Part shown: positions 8,366 through 16,699 of the stretch, in pieces
Layout of the letters: each line of letters starts with the position of its first letter
Position numbering within the stretch: position 1 is the first letter of the stretch
Assembly (NCBI RefSeq): GCF_017813235.1
Contig: NZ_JAGISH010000002.1
Span: 248,001-312,000 of the forward strand
Length of the DNA stretch: 64,000 nucleotides
Source of the DNA: Sagittula salina
Lineage (GTDB): Bacteria; Pseudomonadota; Alphaproteobacteria; Rhodobacterales; Rhodobacteraceae
Reading direction: 5' to 3'
The notes under the pieces: model-generated
Told to the model about the DNA's origin: nothing
Databases searched by the model: none
What the model saw: the letters and a program-made list of their open reading frames with translations, nothing else
Translations under genes and position numbers: made by a program

Positions 8366-9223
8366 TCATTGAATCGGAGCGAGAAGCTCCGGCTTGGTGA
8401 CGATCTGGCGTACGCCGTGGCTGTGGGTCTCGTTAAAGATGTTGCGGCTCTGCGCCCATTCGTTCAGCGAATGCACGTCGAGCCGTGCACAGTTGGGTCG
8501 CACTGCCCATGTAACCTGCAGTGGAGAGCAGACCCGTTCGGTATACTTCGGTCCGGTGGTGGAGCCCAGGAACTGGATCGGGCGTCCGGTGCCGGTGGGG
8601 ATGGCCTTTGCCTGATGGCGCCCGTTGATCTCGCCGCCGTAGTCAAAATCCATGAAATTCAGAGCGGTAGGGTCATTCACAACCAGGAAGATCTGCGCCT
8701 CGACCCGTAGTTGCGGATTGGCGCAGGCATCGGAAAGGCAGGAACCCAGCCCCTCGCCGGGGGTGATGTCGCAGGAGGTATGAACCCAGTGTACCTCGAT
8801 CGTGTCGCCGGGTTTCACCCCGTGAAAGGCGTTGTGGCCGAGGAACGGGTCCTCCAGCTCTTCATGCGTCAGGTTTGGCGTCTCGTTGCACTTCCAGCCG
8901 CCGTTTTCGCCGGGACCGCCGGAGATGGTGAAACCCGGACCCCGGTGTTCGGCATTGGTATGTGTGTGGATGTTGCACAGACTCATCTGCGTTGCGGGCG
9001 GCGCCATGGCAAAGGTGCGCTGGTTGATTCCTATGGTGCTGTTCAAGTCGCGGGGCGTTTGCGGACCGTAGCCCTTGCAGGTGCCGCCCGGTGCGCCCGG
9101 CGGCGTGGCGCCGGACTCCGCTGCCATCAGCGGTTGGAGTGGCTGGGCGGCAAGCATAAGTACCGCGAGAGCCGTGGATAGAACGTGGGGTTTGGGCCAG
9201 GATCTGGGCCAGTGTTTGGGCAT
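8366..9223 (-). CDS. Secreted delta-class carbonic anhydrase
   Basis: This 285-residue protein has an N-terminal signal peptide ending near PLMAAES. The mature part resembles bacterial proteins annotated as delta-class carbonic anhydrases, a class first known from diatom TWCA1. It has the segment CNIHTHTNAEHRGPGF, then GDTIEVHWVHTSCD, then GSTTGPKYTE and FNETHSHGVR. The histidines in the first two motifs are the likely zinc ligands, and paired cysteines suggest disulfides in the periplasm. It would interconvert CO2 and bicarbonate outside the cytoplasm. The gene lies upstream of the FadL-type gene on the same strand but 188 bases from it, so co-transcription is uncertain. Confidence 0.82.
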   Translation of the reverse strand: MPKHWPRSWPKPHVLSTALAVLMLAAQPLQPLMAAESGATPPGAPGGTCKGYGPQTPRDLNSTIGINQRTFAMAPPATQMSLCNIHTHTNAEHRGPGFTISGGPGENGGWKCNETPNLTHEELEDPFLGHNAFHGVKPGDTIEVHWVHTSCDITPGEGLGSCLSDACANPQLRVEAQIFLVVNDPTALNFMDFDYGGEINGRHQAKAIPTGTGRPIQFLGSTTGPKYTERVCSPLQVTWAVRPNCARLDVHSLNEWAQSRNIFNETHSHGVRQIVTKPELLAPIQ

Positions 9224-9431
9224 GGTGGGACTCCGGGTTTTGGCGTGAAACCTCACACCTGCGTCCGCGACCGGTAGCCCCCGAATCCGTGTCGCAGGCA
9301 GGCCTGCGCTAAGTCACAGCTTTAGGGAGGGAGTCCTAAGTGTTCCTCAACGCGGCCCTTGGCCTGGATAAGATTTGATCGAACGCTCGCACGGAATCGG
9401 CCCCGACCGTCCGGCCATGGACCCTGAGCGA

Positions 9432-9626
9432 TCATTCCGGCTGCAATGGCTCTGCCGAACGGCGGCCCCGGTTTACCCAGATCGCTCCGGCAATCCAGAT
9501 CACGAAACACAGAGCGACGGAAAGGCCGAAGAGCACCGCGCCGGCCACCAGACCGGCCAGCGCCACCAGCGTGCCAAGAAGCAGCACGGCGCCCATGCGG
9601 ATCGTCTTCGGGGTAACACGGGTCAT
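9432..9626 (-). CDS. Small two-helix membrane protein
   Basis: This 64-residue protein has two predicted membrane helices (about residues 11-31 and 33-52) separated by Gly, then WVNRGRRSAEPLQPE at the C-terminus. GGAGG lies about 7 bases before the ATG at 9626. I do not recognise the family. It stands divergent to the MttB-type gene, in the same position relative to a methyl-transfer gene as the small membrane protein at 914-1087, but the two share no clear sequence similarity. Confidence 0.6.
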   Translation of the reverse strand: MTRVTPKTIRMGAVLLLGTLVALAGLVAGAVLFGLSVALCFVIWIAGAIWVNRGRRSAEPLQPE

Positions 9627-9850
9627 CTTTGCCTCCGGATCTTCATGTCTTCGCAGGACAAACGCGGGTAGCCTGTCCACCGTTCCGCCGGTGGCCGCCC
9701 CATCCCGTTCCCGTTTCGTCCCTTCCGTCCCATGTCGCTTTCACCCGTGAAGCGCCGGAAACGTCACAGGACGGGCGGGGCAGCTTCGGTAGAAGGGGGC
9801 CTGATACCCGCGGGCGCGACTGGCGTGCCCGCCAGCCACGAGGGCATGAG

Positions 9851-11395
9851 ATGGCAGAAGCAGCAGCGCGCAAGCGGAGCAGGGGTGGCGGCGGTGCCGC
9901 GCGCCGGGCGGAGCGGACCTCGACCGCGGTGGAGACGGCGAAGTTCATCCAGCGCAACATTCCGAACTTCGAGGTGCTGAACGACGAGGCGCTCGAAATC
10001 ATCGAGCACAATGCGGAAACCGTGCTTGAAGAAATTGGCGTCAACTTCGTCAACAACCCCGCCGCGCTGGCTCGCTGGAAGGCCGCCGGGGCGGAGGTGC
10101 AGGGCGAGCGCGTCCGAATCCCGCGCGGCCTTGCGCGACAGTTGTGCGGCACCGCGCCCTCGCAGTTCACTCAACACGCCCGCAATCCGGAGAGGTCGGT
10201 CGAGATCGGCGGCCGCAGTCTCGTGCTGGCGCCGGTCTACGGCCCGCCCTTCGTGCGCGACATCGATGGCGGGCGGCGTTATGCCACGATCGACGATTTC
10301 CGCACCTTCGTGAAGCTGGGTCAGATGTCGAAGTGGTTGCACCACTCCGGTGGAACCGTCTGCGAACCGACCGACGTGGCGGTGAACAAGCGCCACCTCG
10401 ACATGCTGCTGGCGCATATGACCCTGTCCGACAAACCCTTCATGGGGTCGGTCACAGAACCGTCCCGAGCACGCGATTCCGTGGAAATGAGCGAGATCCT
10501 CTTCGGGAAACAGTTTGTTTCCGACAATGCGGTGATGACCTCGCTGATCAATATCAACTCGCCTTTAACGTTTGACGACGTGATGATGGGCGCTATGGAG
10601 GTCTACGCCGAAGCGGGGCAGGCGAGCATCATTTCCCCCTTCATCGTAGGCGGTGCCATGGCGCCTGTTTCGGTCGCCGGGACGTTGACGCAGGTGCTGG
10701 CCGAAGTGCTGGCGGGGGTCGCCTACAGCCAGCTGGTGCGCGCCGGCGCGCCGGTGATCTTCGGCGCATTCGTGACCTCGATCGACATGAACTCCGGTGC
10801 GCCCACATTCGGCACGCCGGAAGCCGCGCATATTACCTACGGCGCGGGGCAACTGGCCCGGCGGCTGGGTCTGCCCTACCGCTCGGCGGGATCGTTCTGC
10901 GGCTCGAAACTGCCCGATGCGCAGGCCGCCTACGAGACGGCGAACTCGCTCAACATGGGGCTGCTGGCGGGGGTCAACTTCATGCTGCACGCCTGCGGCT
11001 GGCTGGAGGGCGGGCTGGTCGCGAGCTTCGAGAAGTTCGTCATGGACGCCGATCAGCTAGGCGCGCTGCACGGTCTGGCAAAGGGCATCGCTGTCGACGA
11101 GACCGCGCAGGCGATGGACGCCATCCGCGAAGTCGGTCCGGGCGGGCATTACCTTGGCTGCGCGCATACGCAGGCGAATTTCAAGTCCGCTTTCTGGCGG
11201 TCCGAAGTGCTTGATTACAAACCGTTTGAGACCTGGAGCGAGGAAGGCGCTCGCGATACCGTGGCGCTGGCGCGGGCCCGCATGGACCGGATGCTGGCGA
11301 CTTATGAGGAACCTGTCATGGACCCTGCGGTACGCGAGGCTTTGCTGGCTTATGTGGCACAGAAGAAAGCTTCGATGCCCGACGCGTTTTCCTGA
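9851..11395 (+). CDS. MttB/MtgB family corrinoid methyltransferase (no pyrrolysine)
   Basis: This 514-residue protein belongs to the trimethylamine methyltransferase (MttB) superfamily. After a basic Ala/Gly/Arg-rich N-terminus the barrel begins at NIPNFEVLNDEALEIIE. The frame is read without an internal amber codon, so this is a non-pyrrolysine member like the glycine betaine methyltransferase MtgB. Such enzymes move a methyl group from a quaternary amine to a Co(I) corrinoid protein. The natural substrate here is unknown; glycine betaine, proline betaine or carnitine are candidates. The corrinoid protein encoded at 1313-2017 is the obvious partner. The ATG at 9851 follows GAGGG. Confidence 0.88.
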   Translation: MAEAAARKRSRGGGGAARRAERTSTAVETAKFIQRNIPNFEVLNDEALEIIEHNAETVLEEIGVNFVNNPAALARWKAAGAEVQGERVRIPRGLARQLCGTAPSQFTQHARNPERSVEIGGRSLVLAPVYGPPFVRDIDGGRRYATIDDFRTFVKLGQMSKWLHHSGGTVCEPTDVAVNKRHLDMLLAHMTLSDKPFMGSVTEPSRARDSVEMSEILFGKQFVSDNAVMTSLININSPLTFDDVMMGAMEVYAEAGQASIISPFIVGGAMAPVSVAGTLTQVLAEVLAGVAYSQLVRAGAPVIFGAFVTSIDMNSGAPTFGTPEAAHITYGAGQLARRLGLPYRSAGSFCGSKLPDAQAAYETANSLNMGLLAGVNFMLHACGWLEGGLVASFEKFVMDADQLGALHGLAKGIAVDETAQAMDAIREVGPGGHYLGCAHTQANFKSAFWRSEVLDYKPFETWSEEGARDTVALARARMDRMLATYEEPVMDPAVREALLAYVAQKKASMPDAFS

Positions 11396-11485
11396 ACGGG
11401 CACGCGGTCAGGGGCTTGGCGCGTCGGCCTGCGGAGCTGCTGCGCACCTGAGGCAAGGACGGCGTGGAGGGCAGTCCGGGGCGGC

Positions 11486-11773
11486 CTAGCGGGCCGCCTC
11501 GCGCAGAAGCCGGGCCTCTCCCATCATCGCGGTCAATACCTCCACATGGCGGCTGACCGCGTAGGTGGCGTCCTGCCCCCGACGGCGCTCGTCGAGTTCG
11601 GCCTCGATCTCCATCAGACTCATCAATGCCTGCCCGGGGCGCGGCAGGGTGGCATGCCCCAGAACCCGTCTCAGGCATGGGCTGCGGCGATATTCCTGCG
11701 CCCCGATCCGCGCGGCGCTGATCAGCAGGCGTGGGCGGCGCAGGTCTTCAAGCAGGCCAAGGACATCCTTCAT
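11486..11773 (-). CDS. DUF6477 family protein
   Basis: This 95-residue protein begins with MKDVLGLLEDLRRPRLL and has the segments EYRR, LPRPGQALMSLMEIEAELDERRR and RHVEVLTAMMGEARLLREA. These match a small Rhodobacteraceae family known as DUF6477. No enzymatic motif is present; it looks helical and soluble. It is divergent from the DUF6456 regulator-like gene, with 264 bases between the two starts, and the pair recurs in related genomes as far as I recall. Function unknown. Confidence 0.8.
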   Translation of the reverse strand: MKDVLGLLEDLRRPRLLISAARIGAQEYRRSPCLRRVLGHATLPRPGQALMSLMEIEAELDERRRGQDATYAVSRHVEVLTAMMGEARLLREAAR

Positions 11774-11931
11774 CGTCGTGCTCCTTCGTGGTCGCGCTGT
11801 GGATCAATGCGATCCACCGGCAGTCCATCAGAGCACATCCGGAGCGGGTGTTGCACGCAACGGATCCGTGCGCACGTCACATTCATGTTTGATTATCACT
11901 TGTTAGGAATGATCGGACTCGCGGAAAGCTG

Positions 11932-11947
11932 TTAACCAAAGAGTAAC
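11932..11947 (+). promoter_or_regulatory. CtrA-like box (TTAA-N7-GTAAC)
   Basis: TTAA is followed after 7 bases by GTAAC, one mismatch from the alphaproteobacterial CtrA consensus TTAA-N7-TTAAC. It lies in the shared upstream region of the DUF6477 and DUF6456 genes, 91 bases before the latter. A single match of this length is weak evidence. Confidence 0.3.
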
Positions 11948-12037
11948 TAACTCACCCATAGGTTGCGACTTGGTAAATGGGGATAAGTCTGTGCAAAAAC
12001 CGCCGATAACTCTGACCCGGCTCTGGGTCCGGAACGG

Positions 12038-13165
12038 ATGCTGCTGATGATGGCTGCGAGGCCGGGAGATACGGAACAACCGCTGCCCGGATGGGTGCCC
12101 GACGCGGTGCGCGTGTACGTCGCGCATACGGAGACGGGCCGCTCCATCCGTGATCTGGCGCGGCATCGGGGGTGTCACCCCTCAACCGTTCTCCGGCAAA
12201 TCCGGAAGGTGGAGATATTGCGCGACGATCCCCTGGTCGATGCAGCTTTGTGCAACCTGGGGGCAACCGGGAGTGGGGACCCGGCCCCGAGAGCCAGAAA
12301 GGACGATAAGCGAATGACTGCTGCCGTGAACATGCCGGTATCCCCGGACGAGACCACGCTCGCGCGGGAAGCGCGACGCATCCTGCGCAGGCTGTGCGAA
12401 CCCGGCGCGGTGCTGGCCGTGGCCGCCGAGATGGAAAAGGCCGTGGTCGTGCGCGATACCGGCGAAGGCGGCAGCGAGCGCACCGCCGTGGTCGAGGCGG
12501 GCATCGCGCAGGCGATGGCCCTGAAGGAGTGGATCCGCTGTGCCACGCCCGCACGGGTGTCGCGCTACCGGATCACCGCCGCGGGGCGGGCGGCTCTGAA
12601 CCTGATGATGGCCCAGCATGAGACCAAGCTGCGCGGTTTTGCAGAAGCTCAGGCCGGATTCGACACCGGACGCGAGGCGGGCCGCGCGCTCGAAGAGGTC
12701 GAGCGTGATCCCCGGATGCGCAAGGGCCGCTATGTTCTGGCAGAAAGCCCGCTGATAGCGCTGGGGCGCCGCCGCGACAAGGATGGCGCGCCGTTTCTGA
12801 CCGATGTGCTGGTCGCGGCAGGCGAGCGGCTCCGCGAGGATTTCGAACTGTCGCAGTTGGGGCCACGCACCACGCAGAACTGGGACCAGTTCCTGACGGC
12901 CGGGGTTTCGGCCCAGGCAGGTTCCGGGGCGGGCAGCGGGGCACAGGCTGCGCAGGAACGCCTGAAGGCTGCGCTGAAAGACCTCGGAGCGGGCCTGGGA
13001 GATGTGGCGCTGCGCTGTTGTTGTTACCTGGAAGGGATCGAAACCGCCGAAAAGCAATTGGGCTGGTCGGCGCGCTCTGGCAAGATCGTCTTGCGCATCG
13101 CGCTGCAGCGTTTGCGCCGTCATTACGAGGAGCGTGGACGCGCTGGCGGCGATCTGCTGGGTTAA
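12038..13165 (+). CDS. DUF6456 domain protein with N-terminal helix-turn-helix
   Basis: This 375-residue protein has an N-terminal helix-turn-helix-like segment (about residues 15-50) with SIRDLARHRGCHPSTVLRQIRKVE. A linker and a central region with many Arg and Glu follow. The C-terminal DUF6456 region (about 215-370) includes SPLIALGRRRDKDG and GDVALRCCCYLEGIETAEKQLGWSARSGKIVLRIAL, which again looks like a winged or helical DNA-binding unit. It is probably a DNA-binding regulator, but the targets are unknown. The gene ends in a 23-base unit that is repeated directly after the stop codon. The DUF6477 gene is divergent. Confidence 0.8.
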   Translation: MLLMMAARPGDTEQPLPGWVPDAVRVYVAHTETGRSIRDLARHRGCHPSTVLRQIRKVEILRDDPLVDAALCNLGATGSGDPAPRARKDDKRMTAAVNMPVSPDETTLAREARRILRRLCEPGAVLAVAAEMEKAVVVRDTGEGGSERTAVVEAGIAQAMALKEWIRCATPARVSRYRITAAGRAALNLMMAQHETKLRGFAEAQAGFDTGREAGRALEEVERDPRMRKGRYVLAESPLIALGRRRDKDGAPFLTDVLVAAGERLREDFELSQLGPRTTQNWDQFLTAGVSAQAGSGAGSGAQAAQERLKAALKDLGAGLGDVALRCCCYLEGIETAEKQLGWSARSGKIVLRIALQRLRRHYEERGRAGGDLLG

Positions 13166-13188
13166 CTGGCGGCGATCTGCTGGGTTAA
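13143..13188 (+). repeat. Perfect 23-base tandem duplication across a stop codon
   Basis: The 23-base unit starting CTGGCGGCGATC and ending GGGTTAA occurs twice without a mismatch at 13143-13165 and 13166-13188. The first copy contains the stop codon of the DUF6456 gene, so the second is untranslated. It looks like a recent slippage event. Confidence 0.9.
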
Positions 13189-13201
13189 GGTGTCGCTCCG
13201 G

Positions 13202-13351
13202 TCAGCCGGGAGCCAGTGGGGTTGTGGTGACAGCCTCGGGTAACCCGAATGACCGTGGCGCGTCGGCGTCTTGCCCGATGCGCGCGTTGACACTGGCGGC
13301 GACGGTCACGCCGAGGGCCACGGCGGCAAATGTCAGTACGGGACGGTGCAT
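13202..13351 (-). CDS. Possible 49-residue secreted or membrane peptide
   Basis: A minus-strand frame starts with ATG at 13351 (an in-frame ATG also occurs at 13363) and is preceded by GGAGAGC. Residues 4-20 are hydrophobic (VLTFAAVALGVTVAAS), followed by a polar, Pro/Thr-rich tail ending TTTPLAPG. This is the shape of a small exported or membrane-anchored peptide. There is no family match I can name. It lies convergent to the DUF6456 gene and upstream of catalase on the other side of a terminator. Confidence 0.4.
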   Translation of the reverse strand: MHRPVLTFAAVALGVTVAASVNARIGQDADAPRSFGLPEAVTTTPLAPG

Positions 13352-13439
13352 AATGCTCTCCATCGTCGGGTTATCCCTGATACGATGGTGGTGATGAAAG
13401 CCGTCTGAACATCCCGCATTCTAAGCAAAATCATGCCGT

Positions 13440-13463
13440 AGAGGAGACTTCAGAGGAGACTTC
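13440..13463 (+). repeat. Perfect 12-base tandem duplication
   Basis: AGAGGAGACTTC occurs twice in a row at 13440-13451 and 13452-13463, just beyond the catalase terminator. It is noncoding. Confidence 0.8.
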
Positions 13464-13465
13464 TG

Positions 13466-13500
13466 CCAAAAAGCGGCCGGCCGAGAGGGGGGCCGGCCGC
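13466..13500 (-). terminator. Rho-independent terminator of the catalase gene
   Basis: On the minus strand GCGGCCGGCC and GGCCGGCCGC form a perfect 10-base stem with an 8-base loop and run directly into TTTTT. It lies 53 bases past the catalase stop codon. Confidence 0.85.
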
Positions 13501-13552
13501 GCCCGACGCGCGCGGAACAGGACAGGGAACACAAAGCGCGCGCCGGTATGGT

Positions 13553-15055
13553 TTACTGTGCGACCTTGGTCGGCGTGTCCGGCGTGACCGGCAGGGCCGG
13601 GGCACTCTCGCAGGCCCTGCGGACGCCTGCCGCATAGTCCGGGTGCACGCGCTCGAGCACGGCGTACCAGCGTTCCTTTACCGCGTCCGAGCACGGATCC
13701 ATCGCCCCGGCCATGTTCTGGTGCAGACGTTCACGTTCCTCATCGTTCAGGACTTCCTTGTAAAGCGCACGCGGCTGGACGAAATCGTCTTCGGTGATCT
13801 CCTGCTTGTGGCGATAGGCGTCCGCATCGATCCGCAGCGGCGGCTCGTTGACCGACGGATCGGCGACGGGGGCATCCTCGTACTGGTTCGGCTCGTAGTA
13901 GGCGTTCGGGTTGCCGCTGTCGTTCCGGAAGAACCGCATCTGCCCGTCCTTGTGGTAATGCTGGACGCCCGACTTCGGTGCGTTCGCGGGCAATGCCTCG
14001 TAATGCGTACCAAGCCGATAGCGATGCGCGTCGGCATAGGAAAACACCCGCGCCTGGAGCATCTTGTCCGGGGAATAGCCGATCCCCGGCACCACGTTGG
14101 ACGGCGAGAAGGCGGCGTTCTCCACCATCTGGAAGTAGTTCTCCGGGACGGTGTGCATCTCGAGTTCGCCGACCTCGATCAGCGGGTAATCCTTGTGCGA
14201 CCAGACCTTTGTCAGGTCGAAGGGGTTGAAGGGATAGCGGTGCTCTTCGCCTTCCTTCATGACCTGAATGTACATCGTCCACTTCGGATGCTTGCCGTCC
14301 TGGATCATGTTCCAGAGGTCTTCCTGGAAACTTTCGCGGGTTTCACCGATCAGTTTCTTGGCTTCCTCGTTGGTGTAGTTTTCGATCGGTTGCTGGCTGC
14401 GGAAGTGGAACTTCACCCAATGGCGTTCGCCTTGGGCATTCCACATGGAGAAAGTGTGCGAGCCGTAACCGTGCATATGGGCGGGGTTCTTCGGGATACC
14501 GCGATCCGACATCAGGATGGTTACCTGGTGCACCGACTCGGGCTGGCCCGCCCAGAAGTCGAACATCGCCTCGGGAGAGCGCATGTTGGTCTTGGGGTGG
14601 CGCTTCTGGGTGTGGATGAAGTCCGGGAATTTGTAGGGATCACGCACAAAGAAGATGGGAGTGTTGTTGCCCACCATGTCCCAGTTGCCTTCCTCGGTGT
14701 AGAACTTCAGCGAAAAGCCGCGGACGTCGCGTTCCGCATCCGCCGCGCCAAGCTCGCCAGCCACGGTTGACCAGCGCGACAGCACATCGCAGCTGTTTCC
14801 CACCCGAGAAAAGAGCCCGGCGCGGGTGTAGCGAGTGATGTCGTGGGTGACGGTAAAGGTGCCCTGCAGGCCCCAGCCCTTGGCGTGCACAGTGCGCTCC
14901 GGGATGCGCTCGCGGTTCTGGTGGGCGAGCTTTTCCAGAAGCTGGTAGTCTTCGAGCAGGACCGGGCCCCGCGGACCGGCGGTGCGCGCCGTATCGTTGG
15001 TCGGGGCGGGCGCGCCAGCGGTCGTGGTCAGGGTGGGGCGTCGATCGTAGGACAT
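13553..15055 (-). CDS. katA: Monofunctional haem catalase
   Basis: The 500-residue protein is a small-subunit haem catalase that dismutates hydrogen peroxide. The distal His57 lies in [13 protein letters not shown], the distal Asn in [14 protein letters not shown] and the proximal haem Tyr in [14 protein letters not shown]. The sequence is full length and ends in [11 protein letters not shown], without the extra C-terminal domain of large-subunit catalases. The ATG at 15055 has GGAG upstream and gives the usual N-terminus; the longer frame reads through noncoding repeat sequence. It is divergent from lipA, and a strong terminator follows it. No clear OxyR site could be assigned by eye. Confidence 0.97.
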   Translation of the reverse strand: MSYDRRPTLTTTAGAPAPTNDTARTAGPRGPVLLEDYQLLEKLAHQNRERIPERTVHAKGWGLQGTFTVTHDITRYTRAGLFSRVGNSCDVLSRWSTVAGELGAADAERDVRGFSLKFYTEEGNWDMVGNNTPIFFVRDPYKFPDFIHTQKRHPKTNMRSPEAMFDFWAGQPESVHQVTILMSDRGIPKNPAHMHGYGSHTFSMWNAQGERHWVKFHFRSQQPIENYTNEEAKKLIGETRESFQEDLWNMIQDGKHPKWTMYIQVMKEGEEHRYPFNPFDLTKVWSHKDYPLIEVGELEMHTVPENYFQMVENAAFSPSNVVPGIGYSPDKMLQARVFSYADAHRYRLGTHYEALPANAPKSGVQHYHKDGQMRFFRNDSGNPNAYYEPNQYEDAPVADPSVNEPPLRIDADAYRHKQEITEDDFVQPRALYKEVLNDEERERLHQNMAGAMDPCSDAVKERWYAVLERVHPDYAAGVRRACESAPALPVTPDTPTKVAQ

Positions 15056-15180
15056 CTGTGGCTCTCCTTGCCGAGGTCGGTTGTTCGACCAACGGGTCGG
15101 CTGGCCATCACGTTCCATGAAAGTTTGGATATGGTTCGATAGGGAGGGATTATCGGGTTCGCCACGCCTGGCGCGCCGAC

Positions 15181-15239
15181 CCGCCCGGGGTTTCACCCCC
15201 GGACCCCGAAGTATTTGGGCCAAGAAGAAGAAGAACAGG
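15181..15239 (+). repeat. Dispersed intergenic repeat, copy 2
   Basis: On the plus strand the GC-rich inverted repeat CGGGGTTTCACCCCCG is followed by GGACCCCGAAGTATTTGGG and CCAAGAAGAAGAAG. It lies between the divergent catalase and lipA genes and is very close in sequence to copy 5. Confidence 0.75.
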
Positions 15240-15371
15240 CGCGAGCGCACCGAGGTCTCTCGGGTCTCTACCAGACCACGGCGGCGCGGGGGTGGCACCT
15301 GCGCGGGCTGGATTTGTTGTGCGGAGGGGCGTAGGAGGGACAAAAGCGGATGTAGCGAGAGGCCCGGAGCC

Positions 15372-16322
15372 ATGCGTGATCTTAAGATCCCCGGCGAGCG
15401 TCACCCTGAAAAGGCGCATCGCCCGGACAATGCCCAACCCAAGAAACCTGACTGGATTCGCGTAAAGGCGCCTGGCGGTGAGGGCTATGCCCGGACGCGG
15501 AGGATCATGCGGGAGCACAACCTGGTGACCGTCTGCGAGGAGGCGGGCTGTCCCAACGCCGGCGAATGCTGGAACCAGGGCCATGCCACGATGATGATCA
15601 TGGGCGAGATCTGCACGCGGGGCTGCACCTTCTGCAACGTCGCCACGGGTCGCCCCGATGTGCTGGACGTATTCGAGCCGGGCCGCGTGGCGGATGCGGT
15701 GCAGAAGCTGGGGCTGAACCACGTCGTCGTGACCTCCGTGGATCGGGACGATCTGGAGGACGGCGGCGCGGAACATTTCGCCCAGACGATCCGCGCGATC
15801 CGCCATCGCGCGCCTGGCACCACTATCGAGATTCTGACCCCGGACTTCCTGAAGTGTTCGCCTCAGGTGCTGGAAGTCGTGGTGGCGGCGAAGCCCGACG
15901 TGTTCAACCACAACCTCGAGACCGTTCCGGGGCTTTACCCGACGGTGCGGCCGGGGGCGCGGTATTTCCATTCGCTGCGCCTGTTGCAGCGGGTGAAGGA
16001 ACTCGATCCGTCGATCTTTACGAAGTCCGGCATCATGGTCGGCCTCGGCGAGGATGCGCAGTCGGTACGTCAGGTGATGGATGACATGCGCGCGGCGGAT
16101 GTGGATTTCCTCACCATCGGCCAGTACCTGCAGCCGACGCCAAAGCACCACCGCGTGGATCGCTTCGTGACGCCGGAGGATTTCGCGTCCTATGAGAAAG
16201 CGGCTCTTGGCAAGGGGTTCCTCATGGTTTCAGCCACGCCGCTGACGCGGTCGTCTTACCACGCGGGCGACGATTTTGCCCGGCTACGGGCGGCGCGTGC
16301 GGCGAAGCTGGCACAGGTTTGA
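15372..16322 (+). CDS. lipA: Lipoyl synthase
   Basis: The 316-residue protein inserts two sulfur atoms into the octanoyl groups of lipoate-dependent enzymes. The auxiliary cluster cysteines are Cys55, Cys60 and Cys66 (CX4CX5C), and the radical SAM cysteines are Cys81, Cys85 and Cys88 in CTRGCTFC. The substrate-binding segment [20 protein letters not shown] and the C-terminal [14 protein letters not shown] are typical. The start was set at 15372, where [19 protein letters not shown] is the family-like N-terminus. The upstream region holds a dispersed repeat copy. No lipB lies next to it. Confidence 0.98.
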   Translation: MRDLKIPGERHPEKAHRPDNAQPKKPDWIRVKAPGGEGYARTRRIMREHNLVTVCEEAGCPNAGECWNQGHATMMIMGEICTRGCTFCNVATGRPDVLDVFEPGRVADAVQKLGLNHVVVTSVDRDDLEDGGAEHFAQTIRAIRHRAPGTTIEILTPDFLKCSPQVLEVVVAAKPDVFNHNLETVPGLYPTVRPGARYFHSLRLLQRVKELDPSIFTKSGIMVGLGEDAQSVRQVMDDMRAADVDFLTIGQYLQPTPKHHRVDRFVTPEDFASYEKAALGKGFLMVSATPLTRSSYHAGDDFARLRAARAAKLAQV

Positions 16323-16699
16323 GCAGGCCTGCGTGACGCCGGGCTTCATGCGGGGCGGGGCCGGCGGGGGGGCTGCGTGCGGGTGAAGTTGTCAGCTGAC
16401 AACTGCTAACGCACGCTGACGAAAGACTGAACGAAGGGTTGCCGTGACACGTCGCCAGGTCTGGGCGAGGGCGGCGCGAAGGCGGTATCGCACGACGGAA
16501 TGCACGCAGCGGTGTCCCGCGGGGGCGTCGGGGATCGGATCACCCGACAGGCCTGTTAGGAGCGACGCGGGCCAAGCGATACGGGTCGGGCGACACGGGC
16601 AAAGCCACCGGGCAAAGCTACCGGACCAGTATGCTGAACCGGCGCCCGGCGGTTTGCGGGTGCGTGCCGTGTCGGCATTGCGCCGCGCCAACCGTCCGT
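16323..16699 (+). other. 377-base intergenic region with a perfect palindrome
   Basis: The region lies between the convergent lipA and dihaem cytochrome genes. No frame in it looks coding. It contains the 18-base perfect palindrome at 16387-16404, reported separately. Several G-rich runs precede it. Confidence 0.5.
16387..16404. promoter_or_regulatory. 18-base perfect palindrome, possible operator
   Basis: AGTTGTCAGCTGACAACT reads the same on both strands. Its TTGTCA/TGACAA half-sites resemble operators of dimeric regulators such as GntR-family proteins. However, it lies between the 3' ends of two convergent genes, which argues against a simple operator role. Function unresolved. Confidence 0.4.

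Noticed and set aside
10017-11395. Possible in-frame amber codon (pyrrolysine) in the MttB-type gene
   Set aside because: The frame reads to its TGA without an internal TAG, so this is a non-pyrrolysine member.
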